Assembly (NCBI GenBank): GCA_944472155.2
Contig: OX235272.1
Location: forward strand, 98,214,020-98,278,019
Direction of reading: 5' to 3'
Origin: Trichobilharzia szidati
Lineage: Eukaryota > Platyhelminthes > Trematoda > Strigeidida > Schistosomatidae
DNA: 64,000 nucleotides
In this document: positions 24,837-37,834 of the stretch, piece by piece
How the letters are laid out: the number at the start of each line of letters is the position of its first letter
Position numbering within the stretch: position 1 is the stretch's first letter
The notes under the pieces: generated by a model
Told to the model about the DNA's origin: nothing
The model's database searches: none
Seen by the model: the letters and a program-made list of their open reading frames with translations, nothing else
Made by a program: the position numbers and the translations under genes

Positions 24837-27800
24837 CTGTTAAGTTAACAAAATGAATAATCAATATATGAATACATTTATGTTAATAAAGTCAAGTGGA
24901 CTAGATATATATATTAGAATAATCTTCATTCAACTATAAACCTACTTTGTACATTATTAATCCTCAGTGGCTTATTATTTTGAAGTCTTGGTAGAATTAA
25001 ACCCAAATTAAACTCTGTCTTTATGATAGAGCTTTTAGTGGCATTCTACTCATCACTCTTAGTGATTTCAGGCTCAACTCAGTGAATTGAGCACTGGAAA
25101 TGCTGATTAGAGTAAAAATGGCAACTCCGCATTCAAAAAGTGCTAGCTTGGTGAATACTTCTCATAGAGTATATACATCATGAGTCAAATATTCGTCTCA
25201 CCATTTCACAACTATACTTAGTTTGACTAACTTTCAGAATCTTTTTTGAAGATCATTTTGGTTGTGTAGTGAGTATGATTCTCTTGAAAAAGATGGATTA
25301 TCATCAAGTGGTTTCTGTTTTCTTAATTCAGTTAAGTCGTGCTACAGAATTGTCGAAGTTCTTTCCAATTATAATATTTAACTCTATATATAGAGATTTT
25401 TGTTGTATTCTTTGGATTGGGTTGTTTAATTGCCCGGTGTTAATTGTCAGTCTAGATAACATGTTGGGAGATAACTTACAAAAGCTCATTTAATTTTGGT
25501 AATTACCTTTGAAAGGACAATGTAAGCACAACAATTAAACCATGCGGATCAGATAAAACAATTACACCAAAAACACCCGCCTAAGCTGCAAATCCCTTTA
25601 CGTTTAGTCTTTCTGCTGTTCACTCTTTCAGAAATCGTATCAACGCATGAACATAGAAAAGTAAGTAACGCCAATGCATGAATTCTGTTACTACCAGGCG
25701 TTCACTACCTAAGATTTTCTTTTAAGATAGAACAGAACGAAGAACATTGTTCTATAAAAAAAACTGTGCGTGACAATTGGCACCTTTCATTCGTTTAGTT
25801 CCTTATTTAAGCATATATAAACATATATATATATATATAATTAAGAAAAATATCTAGGAATTATCTGTAACTTAATCCAGGCAGTCGTTCAGCTGCACAA
25901 GATGTGGTACAGTAAATCTAGTCATCCAGACTATTAGCAATCAAATTAAGCTTTCATAGTATTGTAAACTCATAAATTTCTTATACCTATATGAAATACT
26001 CAACCTAGAATGGATATTGATCAACATACTTCAACGAGATGAAGTTTAGTTGCATCCAATATAGATAAAATATTGTCTTTCAATCGAGATTATTCCAGAC
26101 GATCAAATTAATCAACGCATATTCTAAATCGGATTGATTTGAATGAGAAACGGAGACGATTTGATTTACTGCTTAATCTTTTGAAGTAGAAACAGTCAAA
26201 TTAAATTGACATAACACAAAATAGTGAGACTTTTGAGGAGAAAATGAAACTAGAGGGTAACCAGTTAGTTATGCCATCTAGATGGAATAGTAATGAACTC
26301 AGCTGATTAAAGTTTCTGAATGATCCAACTTCGCCTTTGTCATTAACCATCGTATCTACAGCGTGAATCTATGGCTGAAACATAGGAATCATCGTCGAAT
26401 CGAGTCTTAAAATGCAGTTGGATATTTGATCTAACTTTTACGGAAAGTGAAGCTACGTAACGTGATTGAATGTCTTGAAAGTTTTGGAAGTCGATTACAT
26501 TTCTACTATTACGATTACTTATATTTAATAGTACATGCAGTTCAGTTAAACAAAATACTTCACCGCTTCTTCAGTTGTATATTTTGCAATATACTAGTCG
26601 AGTGGATATTTTATGCTAGATTTGTTCTGTTTTTAGTCCTATTTTTATCTACTGACCCATTAGGGCAGTCTCACACATACACACAGCATTCTTCCTCAGG
26701 GTATATTTTCTGTCATATTTTTATCTGTCAGCTGACTACTGGTTCACAAAAATGTGAACAAGCACGGGATTATGACGTGTCTGGAGTTAAATATCCTCTA
26801 TGAGTGCAACACGCAACGACCACGTTTTATGGGCTATAAGAAGAAAGTATTAGTAGTGTTTGCTCTGCGTAATAGGATATTTATGCTTTACTATCCTAGC
26901 AATTTGAAAATTCGTTTCTCAGAGAGACAGACTTTGAGAGTCTCAAACCACTGATTCATAGCATTATGTGGAACTCACCGCATCAGTTTACATTTATTTC
27001 GGTGAATTAGACTCAAATACACGGATATATTCCGTGTTTCAAACCGACCACCTTCAACACATTTCCAATCTAATCCTAGTTCATCAAGAAGCAACTGTGG
27101 TTTAACATAAGTAATATCAGTCCCGGTCACCTGAATAAATGAAACTTAAAACCCATTTCATTGAATGGTTTTCCTAACGTGACTATACTAATGGTCTCAT
27201 TATTAATCCCATTGTAGATCTATATAACGTTTGGAATTGAACGAAGGTGCCTGTGATCGGAAACTTCTATTGTTTTCATTTCGTCAATCTTTAAGATTCC
27301 TGTCCCACAGTCGTAAATAAGAACAGAACTAAATGCTGTGCATTAAGCTACTTGTTCGATTAGTAGCTGACACCAAAAGTCACCCGGTTCATCAAATACC
27401 AAAATAAGCTTTTTGCATTGCTGCAACCAGTCCATTAGGACTGATGAAACCTTCTTAATAAATGATCTGCTCAGCATACTGAACCACTTCTTTCCCTATG
27501 CTTAAACTAGAAGTCAGTGCTTCAGCAATGATAGCAGTGAACTGTATGCCAACAGTACTCAGATTTTTACTAAAAGTGTTCAGAAATCTCCGCAGTTTAT
27601 TTGCGTCTCTAGCCTTATGAATTAATATTAATTTACCCTACAAAAGTAACCGTGAATACGTTATTTTACTATATTTTTTTTCCTTCACGTTCCCCAGTGG
27701 AACAGAGGGCCTCAAGCTAGTGGCTTGTAGTTTCTGTAGCAGTGTTTATTTTTACAGGATGGAGTTGCTAGCCTCATGCCCAACCTTTCCTCTTTACCAG

Positions 27801-30800
27801 CATTATATCTGGCTTAGCGAGGTAAAGGAGTGCGTCGGCCGGAGGTCGAACCCCGGACCATGTGCATGGTCGGCGAGCATCCTAACCGCTACGCAACCGA
27901 CGCACGTTATTTTATGCTGATAAAAATTCCACGCGAAAACCCAGCTCTGTAATTATAATCATATGATAAATTTAAATTAATCACTATAGGAAAAAGGGCT
28001 TTTGTTTTAATTTACCTTTGGTAATTTACGTAAATTAGGCGACAGCTTCAAACTGTTTACCTGCCCACTAAAATAAAGAAAATAAAAGTTGAGTGATTAA
28101 TTACGTGAATGCATAAAACTGTTTTGTAGAATTCGAGAAAATATTTTGATTCGTTTATTCAATCTACGTCACACAGTGTAACTCTAATGTTAAGCTGTGA
28201 AACTAATCAGTGATCGGAATTGAAGATTAGTAAACAAAGCCACGTGTCTACTTGTAGTCAAGCGGAATGACATTTTTGTGAACTTTTTGTTTTCTTTCTT
28301 CTTTATAGTATTTTACTCACGAAAATACGCATTGTGTACTGTATCACTACAAACATAGTTGCTGCACTGAAAGGTTTACTTCTAAGTTCGTGCAGTAGCA
28401 TGAAATACATTTTTGACGAAGTTTAGCTCGCTTCAGCATTGTAGATGTGACTTACTTACTTACTAACAAACATGACATCCGAACTAAGTTTTCTATCCGT
28501 TGCTTATTACAACGTGCGTGGTATCCAACCTCTAATATCCATCACCCAGTAGTATATGTCACGAACCATTTATGCTTGTTTACTTGATTGTCATTTATAA
28601 TCCCAAGCAGATCACATATTGTGATGTGAACAATTTCAGCTTCCATAGTAAACTGTAGTGAAATGTGGCCTCAAGCTGTGTAAATTGCGAATCCTGAATT
28701 TGATCCAATGTATTACTTACTAGTTCATCCAAGTAGCTGGCGAGAATTCGAGTGGTTTGAAATAATTCGGTTCTCTAAGCTGGGTCAATGCAGGCATGCC
28801 GGTGATGGGCCCAGTCTCAAACGAACGGAACTGCGATCTGGCTAGTAAACATTACTGCTTGACATGAGTGTTATCTAACTACTCACACCAATCAGTCAGT
28901 AGTATATAGACTCATGAAATAGAGCACTAAATTTAACACGTTTGAAAATTGAATCGTTTGGTTTTATGGTAAATTTCTCAATTCATTTGATAGGACTTCA
29001 TTAGTACAGAAAGTAGACCGTTATCCACTTACTAACTTTCATTGAATTAACAAATTCCTTTAGTAAGGGGTGCATCCTACTTGCTTATAGAATTATACAA
29101 CAAATGCTTAGAACCGATTGAATTAGTGAGTAATGTGCTGAAAAACTGTTCGCTTGAAGCAATATATTCTTCAGATCAATCCAAGGTAATGCATTTATCT
29201 CTCGTTTAAAGAGCACCCCACCGTGTATCTTGGACTTTTCAAAGTGAAGTGGATTTCATCCACTAACAATTTTTCACTTCGCTGAATAACTAAAATGAAA
29301 AAGTCATATTTTTCATTTGTCAACTGTTTGAATAATCCGGATGTAAATCCCAGACAAATAGCTTTAAATCCTTCAAGTTTTCACTCTTCAGCTTGGATTG
29401 CCATGTCTCATCACTAGTAAGTATACGATATTCATTGTTTGAATTTGTATGCATGGTGTAGATATTCGCGTGGACGAATGAAGTGATGTATTTTTCCAGG
29501 ACAATTTTTTCAACCATTTATTCCTTGATTTGAAATTTTGAGGGAAGGAACATTTTTAAGTATTCCCCACTCCACACACACACACAAATCTTATAAAATG
29601 ATGTAAAGGAACAAAAATAAACACCCTTAAACTTACTGATCGTCACCAACAATAATTATACTATATTTTGGATTAAATGCAATATGAGTTAATTTTGTCT
29701 TCTTTTTAGCTACCACTAACTGATTACACAATGGTTCATATTTGTTTATTGATAAATCATAAACGTGGACACGACCATCAGCTGTAACTGCTGCGAATAC
29801 AGTAGAAGAATACGGTGCCCAGGCCACATCACCTACTGGTGATCCTAGGTCGAATGTGAATATTGGTGTACTGAATGTTCATATTCATCCATAGTTTTGA
29901 AAAATAGAAAAAGAGGAGACGAAAGAGGAAAAATAAATGGGAACTTGGGAGTCATATAGTAATACAAAATTAGTTTTAAATTTTAAAATGCAGCTGCATC
30001 GCCGCAGTAAGTGTTATCTCAGATAATAGTTAGTTTGCTGAACAGTTTGTATTTTTTTAACTTACGGTGATAAGAATAGTGTCAGTTTATTAAAAGTGTT
30101 TGAAGAAATGTGGTGAATTGAAGTTCCCTTCTTGTTAACATCGTTCATCAGGACATTTCTGTAGCCATGAAAGTACTAATTTATTTACAAAAATAATAGG
30201 AATACCACTTTTTAGTGTGGAAAGTAGGAGATTTATTCCCGAGATACAACTAGAATAAATATCTCCATTACTACTCCTTTGGATACCGAGTAGAAAATAG
30301 GGCTTCAGCAGCACAAGCAGCCTATTTGTCATACTCATTTTACCTTACCTAGTTTACTCGCTGGTCCCAAGCTCAGAAAAAGATGGAAGGCTGAGCATAG
30401 AGCTAGCGACTCTACGCCAGAAAATAAATCCAATAGCTACAGAAACTTCAAAGCACAGAAAAGATATCAAAAATAAACTTATTATTCTCTGCAACCGGAG
30501 AGATGAAATAATGCTGACTGGTGAAAGCCTTCAGGAAGTCAGTCAACCGATGTGTCTTCTTTTAATAAAAGGGAAAATAATCATGGGGAAATGGGATGTC
30601 CTTGCGATATTTGAAGCAGGGAAGGCTGTTCAGATTGTTAAAGAAATGAGAACAACAAATACGCCCCATACATATGGAATCGAATACTCTACACATTTTC
30701 AACCATATTGTGAGTAGTGTAATTAATTCCCATTTTTTGTTATTGCTGTTATTTCAAGGAAATTTGTTCACTGTCGAATATATATTGTGGTCTGTAGTCC

Positions 30801-33800
30801 TTCAGATGATCTTCATAATTAACAAAAAATAAACCGTGGTAAACAGAGTAGTGGTTTACTAACTACTCTTATTCCATTTATTAGTTTTTGCCAACAATTT
30901 GTAGCTTCATAAAACGTAGCGATACACAATTTTATTGCATATTTATCCACCTTTGAGTTAAGGTTAAATAGGACAACTTGTCTACGATTCTATACAGAAC
31001 CAGGATAGTTTCAATGTAGTTACTGGTTAGTCTACATAATACTCTTAGTGTAGTAACGAATCTGCCTATAACGCTATGTGAATCTGAAGTTAAACACTGC
31101 CATAAACAGGACAAATTCTTCAAATATCCTCGTTTATCTGGTTGCCGAGCATGAATCCTAGACTCACCACTTCCATTTATCAAAGAGGAATATTTCACCT
31201 TATCAATCATGCATTTAATATAGCTATTAATTCATATTTCAAGTTTACATAACAGTCAGACAATGACTATTTTACTATAAGAAGTTGCGATATTGAGAAA
31301 AAGAGCTGGCAAACAATGAGAAAACAAGTCGATAATATTACAAATAATACAATTCCTATAATCATAAAAATAATTATCATTATAACAGTCACATGTGTTG
31401 TTACTTGTTGACTTTTAGCTAAAGAAAAAAAAAAACAAAATGAGACTAAACATATTGATATTGTTTTAATACTGAAGTTTAGTTGTATCTACACGGAGTA
31501 TACTACGGTGATTTGTTAATGTCTTAAACATGATTGTGTTATACCACTGTTGCTCTTTTTATAAACCAGAGTGAAACTAACACTTAACAAGAAATGAATA
31601 TAAATGAGAGGTGTGACATATAAAATAATATGGTAGCTATTAAAATGAATCCGACCGATAGCTGCTACCTTGACATGGTGGTCAGCCCTGCATATCGCAA
31701 TGACCCAACGAGCTACACTGGCTGGAACTTATGTTCCTGTAGGTCCTACCATACCAGAAAGGTTGTTTGGATAGCGGTTAGACTAAAAGCAGTTACCCAA
31801 TCCAATCCTATGACTTCAAATAAATCACAAAATATCATGCCGGATCGGTCGGCGCCCGGATTAACAACGGCCGCGCTTCCTGCTGCTGTGTCACAGGGCA
31901 GAAGTGATAAATATGCTACTGAGACACACCAAACAAGAAAAAACAGGCTGCGTGTGACTGGCCTCAAGCAGTTGTCCCCTGGGCTCTGCGGTCACGCAAC
32001 ACCAATCTTTTCTCTCTCCCCTTCTCATGCGTGAGGCTAACAACCCCACCCTGTAAACAAAGCTGCTACAGAAACTTCAGCACGACGAATCTCCTTGCGC
32101 CAAAAGAAGAAGTTTGTGTGGGGACATGGAATGTCCGCACCATGTACGAGATTGACAAAGCTGCCCAGATCGCAAACGAAATGAAAGGATACGGAATTCA
32201 AGTACTGGGGATATGTGAAATAATAATAATTTGCTTTATTCCAAAACAGTACATGTGATACAGAATGGAATTCTCAGCATTTTTACTACAGTATTGCATC
32301 CAGTTAGTACATTATCAATAAAAATAGAATTCTACTTAGATTAAGGAAATCACAGTTCATTATTACAACAACATATTGGCATGTCGGTAGCAAAGGTAAA
32401 GCTGAACAGTGTTTGAAGGTGTTAGAAAAGTAGGAGCTGTCATATTTACTGGCGTAAGCGAGAGAAAGAAACAAAGCAGCACATAACGGAAAAAATGAGA
32501 GAGAGAGAAAAGGAAAAGAAAATGTTGTACCTATAAATGATGTGAGTTGGAAAGACGAGATCCAGTTGTACTACTGACTATTTAATGAATTATAGGTGTC
32601 ACGCCTAATGCTTTCTTTATCACACAGAACACGAGCTAAGTAGGGTATGGTTGAGTTTTTGTACTTGCTGGTGCGAGCACATAGTTTTCTATATTGGCTT
32701 CTGGTTTTACCTGATGAGATGCAGGTGGAGAGTTGTGAGTGAAGAGGGTGGTGTGAGTTAGATAAAATAGATTTGGCCCATTTTTCACATGAGTCCATGT
32801 GCCTGTCAACCAGAATATTAACAAGCTGTTTAAGTGGCACGTTGCTTACCCTGCTGACAACATTTAACATCCTGTGTAATATGTTATAGTCTTTCTTCAG
32901 TAGCCCGGGAAAAACTAAGGGGGAACAATAGAGAATAATAGGCAGGATGCGAGAATTAACGAATTGTAGGAGTAAGGGTTGGGTAATACCAGAATGTTTT
33001 AACTTCTTAATGTAGTAGGTAAGACGGAATATTTTCTTAGAAATTGCTAGGATATGAGACGACCAGGAGAGATCAGCAGATAGAATGACGCCTAGGTATT
33101 TAATTTCCGATTTGGTTTCTATTTCAGTGCCGTCGATGTTGCATACCTCGTGAGAGCCAACCAGTTTGTTTAGGTCGGATTTATGCCTAAAGGTGAAATT
33201 GACTGTTTGGCATTTGGAGGGGTTTAGGGCAAGACCGTTTTCCTTGGACTACTGGCTGATTTCTGACAGAAGGCCATTTAGTTTAGAGCAGTCACTTTGA
33301 CATTTGTGCGTCGGTGGCACAGTGGTTAGGACTCTCGCCGACCATGCACATGGTCCGGGGTTCGATCCCCTGCCGGCGCACACCCGATATCTATGGTCGG
33401 CCTGAATTTGGGCTACCGATATCCATGCTGAAAATTCCACACTTGTACTGAAAATACGGTGTGGAATCAAGCTGTAAATCAAAATCAAAATAAAATAAAA
33501 TAGGCAAAGATATAATCAGGTCGTCAGCATATTTGACAAAATAATGTCATTTGAAGATGGTAAGTCATGTAGAAATAAAGAAAACAGAAGTGGGGAGAGT
33601 ACAGCACCTTGGGGGACTCCGGCTTCAGTGAGTACAACAGAGGATGATTTACCTTTGTATACGGTGAACTGCTTTCTGTTAGAGAAGTAGGAATGTAGCC
33701 AGTTAGTGACCCAGGACTCAGTTTTTGTCAAAGAGAGCTTATTTAACAGGAGACATCTACGTACAGAGTCGAAAGCAGAAGTGAAGTCAAGAAACGTGCA

Positions 33801-36800
33801 GCGGACGTATTTGGCATCTTTATCTAGTGGTGAGACGATGTTGTTGTGTAAGACAGCTGCAGTGTCTAAAGTGCTCCTACCCTGTCTATAGGCAAATTGT
33901 TTGGGATCTTCAAAGTTTTTAAGGGAGGGTTCAAGTTTAAGAAGTATTAGTTTTTTTTTCTCGGAGAAATGAAAGGAAATGGAGAACTCTTCGCCGACTT
34001 CTGCACCTTCAATGAACTAGTGATTGGTGGCAGCGTATACAAACACAAGGATATCCACAAGGCTACATGGGTGTCACCAAATGGCCGAACCAAAAACCAA
34101 ATTGACTTCATCTCAATCTCAAGGAAGGGGAGGTGCAGCCTGCTGGACACAAAAGTAAGAAGAGGAGCAGACGTTGGCTCAGACTACTATCTTGTACAAG
34201 GGACAATCCAAATCAAATTAAAAGCTTTCAGAGAAACAGGAGCTGCAGATAGACCACAAGCCAAGTTCAACACTCAAAAACTGAAGGACCAGGACACAAA
34301 TAACATCTTCACTGCAAGCATAAAAGACAAAACCGAGACACAAATCAACACTGGCGAAGAGGTCAGTGTCGAAAAGCACTGGAACAACTTGAAAACAGTG
34401 TGGAGTCAAACCTTCATGGAAATTCTAGGCAGAAAGAAGAGACAGGACAAACAGTGGCTCACTACGGACACTTGGAAACTAATAGAAGAGAGAGGGATGG
34501 TGAAACAAAAGATTCTCCAGTGCACCGACGAGCAACAAAAACAGGATTTGAATGCAAGCTACAAGACACTGAACAAAAGAGTAAAGAAGAGTGACAGAAA
34601 AGACAAAAGAAAATATTATGAAGCCATGGCAAGTGAAGCAGAACAAGCTGCAAGCAAAGGAGACCTCGCAACACTCTACCAAACAACTAGGTACCTATCG
34701 GGCAAAAGTTTGACACAAATTTTAAGCCGGTGAAGGATGACAATGGAAAGTCAATCACCAAATAAGTGGAGCAAAGGAAACACTGGGCTGAACACTTCAA
34801 AAGACTCTTAAATCGACCACCACCTACAACGCGCCCAACAATACCAACAACGGAGACAGAGCTACCAGTGAACACCAACCCCCCGACGAAATCAGAAGTT
34901 CTGAAGGCAATCAAGATGCTAAAAGCAGGAAAAGCAGCAGGACCAGATGGAATCTCAGCAGAGGCATTGAAAATGGACCCAGAGACAACAGCGGGCTTGA
35001 TGACGCCACTACTGGAGAAGGTGTGGAAAGAAGGCAAAGTACCCGAGGATTGGAAGAAAGGATACTTATTCAAACTAACAAAGAAAGGAGACTTAAGTCA
35101 ATGCAAGAACTGGCGCGTAATTATGCTCCTGTCCATCCCAAGCAAAATACTAAGCCGCATCATCCTGGAGAGAATCAAACAAGCCAGCCTGGATGAGAAA
35201 CTTCGACCGGAACAGGATGGATTCAGGAGAAACAAGTCATGCATTGATCAGATCGCCACATTACGGATCATCATTGAACAAAGCTTGGAATGGCAGTCAC
35301 CTCTCTATCTCAACTTCATCGACTTTGAAAAGGCCTTTGACAGCGTCGATCGAGAGGTGATTTGGAAACTACTTCGCTACTACGGGGTGCCACCGACAAT
35401 TATACATCTCATCCAACAGCTGTACGACAATGCTGCATGCCAAGTAATCCACAACGGGAAACTCACGGAATCCTTCGAAGTGAGGACAGAGTAAGACAAG
35501 CTGGCTGCCTACTATCGCCAATGATTTTCCTGATTGCAGTAGACTGGATAATGCGACAAACAGTGGGCAATGAGGAAACAGGCATAAAATGGACCCACAC
35601 AAAAGACTCGGAGGATCTGGACTTCGCCGATAATATATGTCTGATTTCCCACAAACTGGAAGATATGCAAGTGAAAAACAACAAGTTGGCAGAAGAAGCA
35701 TCAAAGATAGGACTTCAGGTGAACATCGAGAAAACAGAGGTAATGAAGATTCCTGGACAAGAACAACAACAACAGACAACGATCAGCATAAATGGGAGGA
35801 ACCTGAAAGAAACAGCCTCCTTTGCCTACCTGGGAAGCATCGTTTCAACTACAGGCGGAACTGACGAGGATATCAAAGCAAGGATTGGGAAAGCAAGGCA
35901 AGCTTTCACTACTCTCAAGTCTGTGTGGAGGTCAACAGCATTCAGTGTCAAAAATAAGATCCGTATTTTCAACTCCAATGTGAAGTCAGTACTACTATAC
36001 GGATCAGAGACTTGGCGCTCCATAAAGAGCATCTCAAACAAACTACAGACCTTCATTAACAGTTGTCTTCGCTCAATACTCAAGATCAGATGGCCGGCCA
36101 GAAAAGATCAGCAATAGGGATGGATCTCTGGGAGCTAACCAACCAGGAACCGATTGTGAAACAAATAGGGAGGAAGAAATGGAGATGGGTTGGCCATACT
36201 CTGAGAAAAGAAACCATCAAGTGACATCACTAGACAAGCCATTGCTCGAGTGGAAACCGAAAGGGAAGCGGCGAGTTGGTCGTCAGGGCGAGGGTGACTT
36301 GGAGGAGGTCATGTGAAGAGGAGATGAAAACGTGTGGGCAGACATGGAGCCAGGTGAAGACTCTAGCAGAGAGCCGAACACAATGGAGACGCACGGCTGA
36401 AGCCCTATGTTCCTCTAGGAATTAAAGGAAACAATAATAATAATATTAAAATGAAAAACACCCACGTTATGATGTGATCATCTCAGACAGTTTTCGTTTG
36501 ATATGTTAATCTTAATGTAGTGAGAGTAAAAACAGGATTGAAGCGAGAAAAACCTCACTTACACAAGGAGTCGAACTAACAGCTTCTGAATTGTAGATTC
36601 AACAGTCTAATGACACAATTGCAACATCCAACGTTTGTCCTAGGTGTTAATTTGCCTTTAAATAAAGGCTAACTGAAATATTCTTAGTAACCGAGATGAA
36701 ATAGCTGATCAACCGGTATAATTTTAGAACCCTTCAAGTCTGAACTTAACCTTGGTCCAAGATTACATTTGATTATGCACTGACAGGAAGAATTACCATG

Positions 36801-37796
36801 AAGAAATCCATTCAAAAATATTTATCTTACTTATATTCTATCGTTATTTAGTAAACATTGTGGCCTAATCCTCATTGATTTCGGGTCAAAAGCATGGAAA
36901 TCTATCAAGAGAATGATTTACATGATTCTGATAATAATTCAAGACGCTTGCAAACAAATAGACAGATTAACGAAGAACCTACCGTACACACAACTACACT
37001 GTTTAAACACAATTACATGTTATATTATAGGATAGTAATCCCTATTTATTTAAATTCCATCTGTTAGTGTCCCTGTATACAACACGGTCTGGAAATTCCT
37101 CGGAAAAAGTACATCAGATATGTACACTGCATTGATGCTTTTATAATTAGCTAATTTCACTGGTTAAATAATATTTAGTATGACTAAAAATTTCTTAATT
37201 TGAACTTCAACATATTTAGAATGGTGGATGAATATTTTCTAAAACTGCGCTGAATATGAAATTTCTCTTGAAGACCTAACGTTGATGCTTTGAGCTCTAA
37301 AGATCGGATGAACGTTAGGCTTTAGAATACTATACGAACAGAAGATTTTTAAAAAAAGGGCGAAAGGAAGCTGGACTTTCCTGATGAACACTTCTGCGTC
37401 AGTAGTGTTACTTTCAGATGATGCGGTCTAAGAATAAAATATGACAATATAAAAATTTAAAATATGTTTTAGTTCCGATGAGTATTCACTAGATAGTTTT
37501 GTATACTTAGATTATAAATTCAAACAAGTAGAATGATGCTGTCTAGTTACAAGCAATATTTTTGCTGCATTTAAAATACAATATTTTGTTACGTTTCAAG
37601 GTTACGTCACCCTTTATCTAATGTATTTGTATATGGATTAAAAAGGCAGGACAGGTTACTTGTTATATTCAAGCGTTTCACTTACTGAACCTAAAGTGAA
37701 GTGGTGGTTTTTGGAGTAGCATTTGTATAAAAATCTTACCAGCACACGGTAAGTCAGGGCGTAAAATTTCAGATGTTGACCTTTTCTAACCCCATC

Positions 37797-37834
<38 letters not shown>

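Larger units (their letters stand above)
31630..36440 (+). mobile_element. RTE-clade retrotransposon (second family), split by a nested CR1-like insertion
   Basis: The 5' leader (31630-32034) includes [15 protein letters not shown]; the endonuclease begins [20 protein letters not shown] at 32110. At about 32216 it is interrupted by a minus-strand element and resumes at 33960 ([40 protein letters not shown]). About 130 residues of the endonuclease are missing at the insertion point. The frame runs to 34733, shifts, then RT follows at 34766-35494 ([47 protein letters not shown]), shifts again at about 35492, and continues to 36117 ([39 protein letters not shown]). The catalytic FADD reads FADN, so it is inactive. 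A C-terminal remnant ([11 protein letters not shown]) and a short ATA repeat end it near 36440. Confidence 0.88.

Noticed and set aside
29320..29517. Minus-strand open frame of 65 codons just downstream of a DNAI1 exon
   Set aside because: Its translation does not resemble the DNAI1 C-terminus, and the following DNAI1 exon was found at 28016-28067 with correct phase.
33308..33380. Functional tRNA gene
   Set aside because: Acceptor stem, A and B boxes are present but the anticodon arm is replaced by a palindrome, and the same head recurs attached to SINE bodies.
34462..35073. Minus-strand frames in the RTE element (also 35369-35779, 35826-36083)
   Set aside because: Antisense shadows of the RT frame on the plus strand.
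36560..36640. Another tRNA-like SINE head (reverse strand, AGTTCGACTCC)
   Set aside because: Only the B-box-like word is convincing; no acceptor pairing or A box at the right distance.
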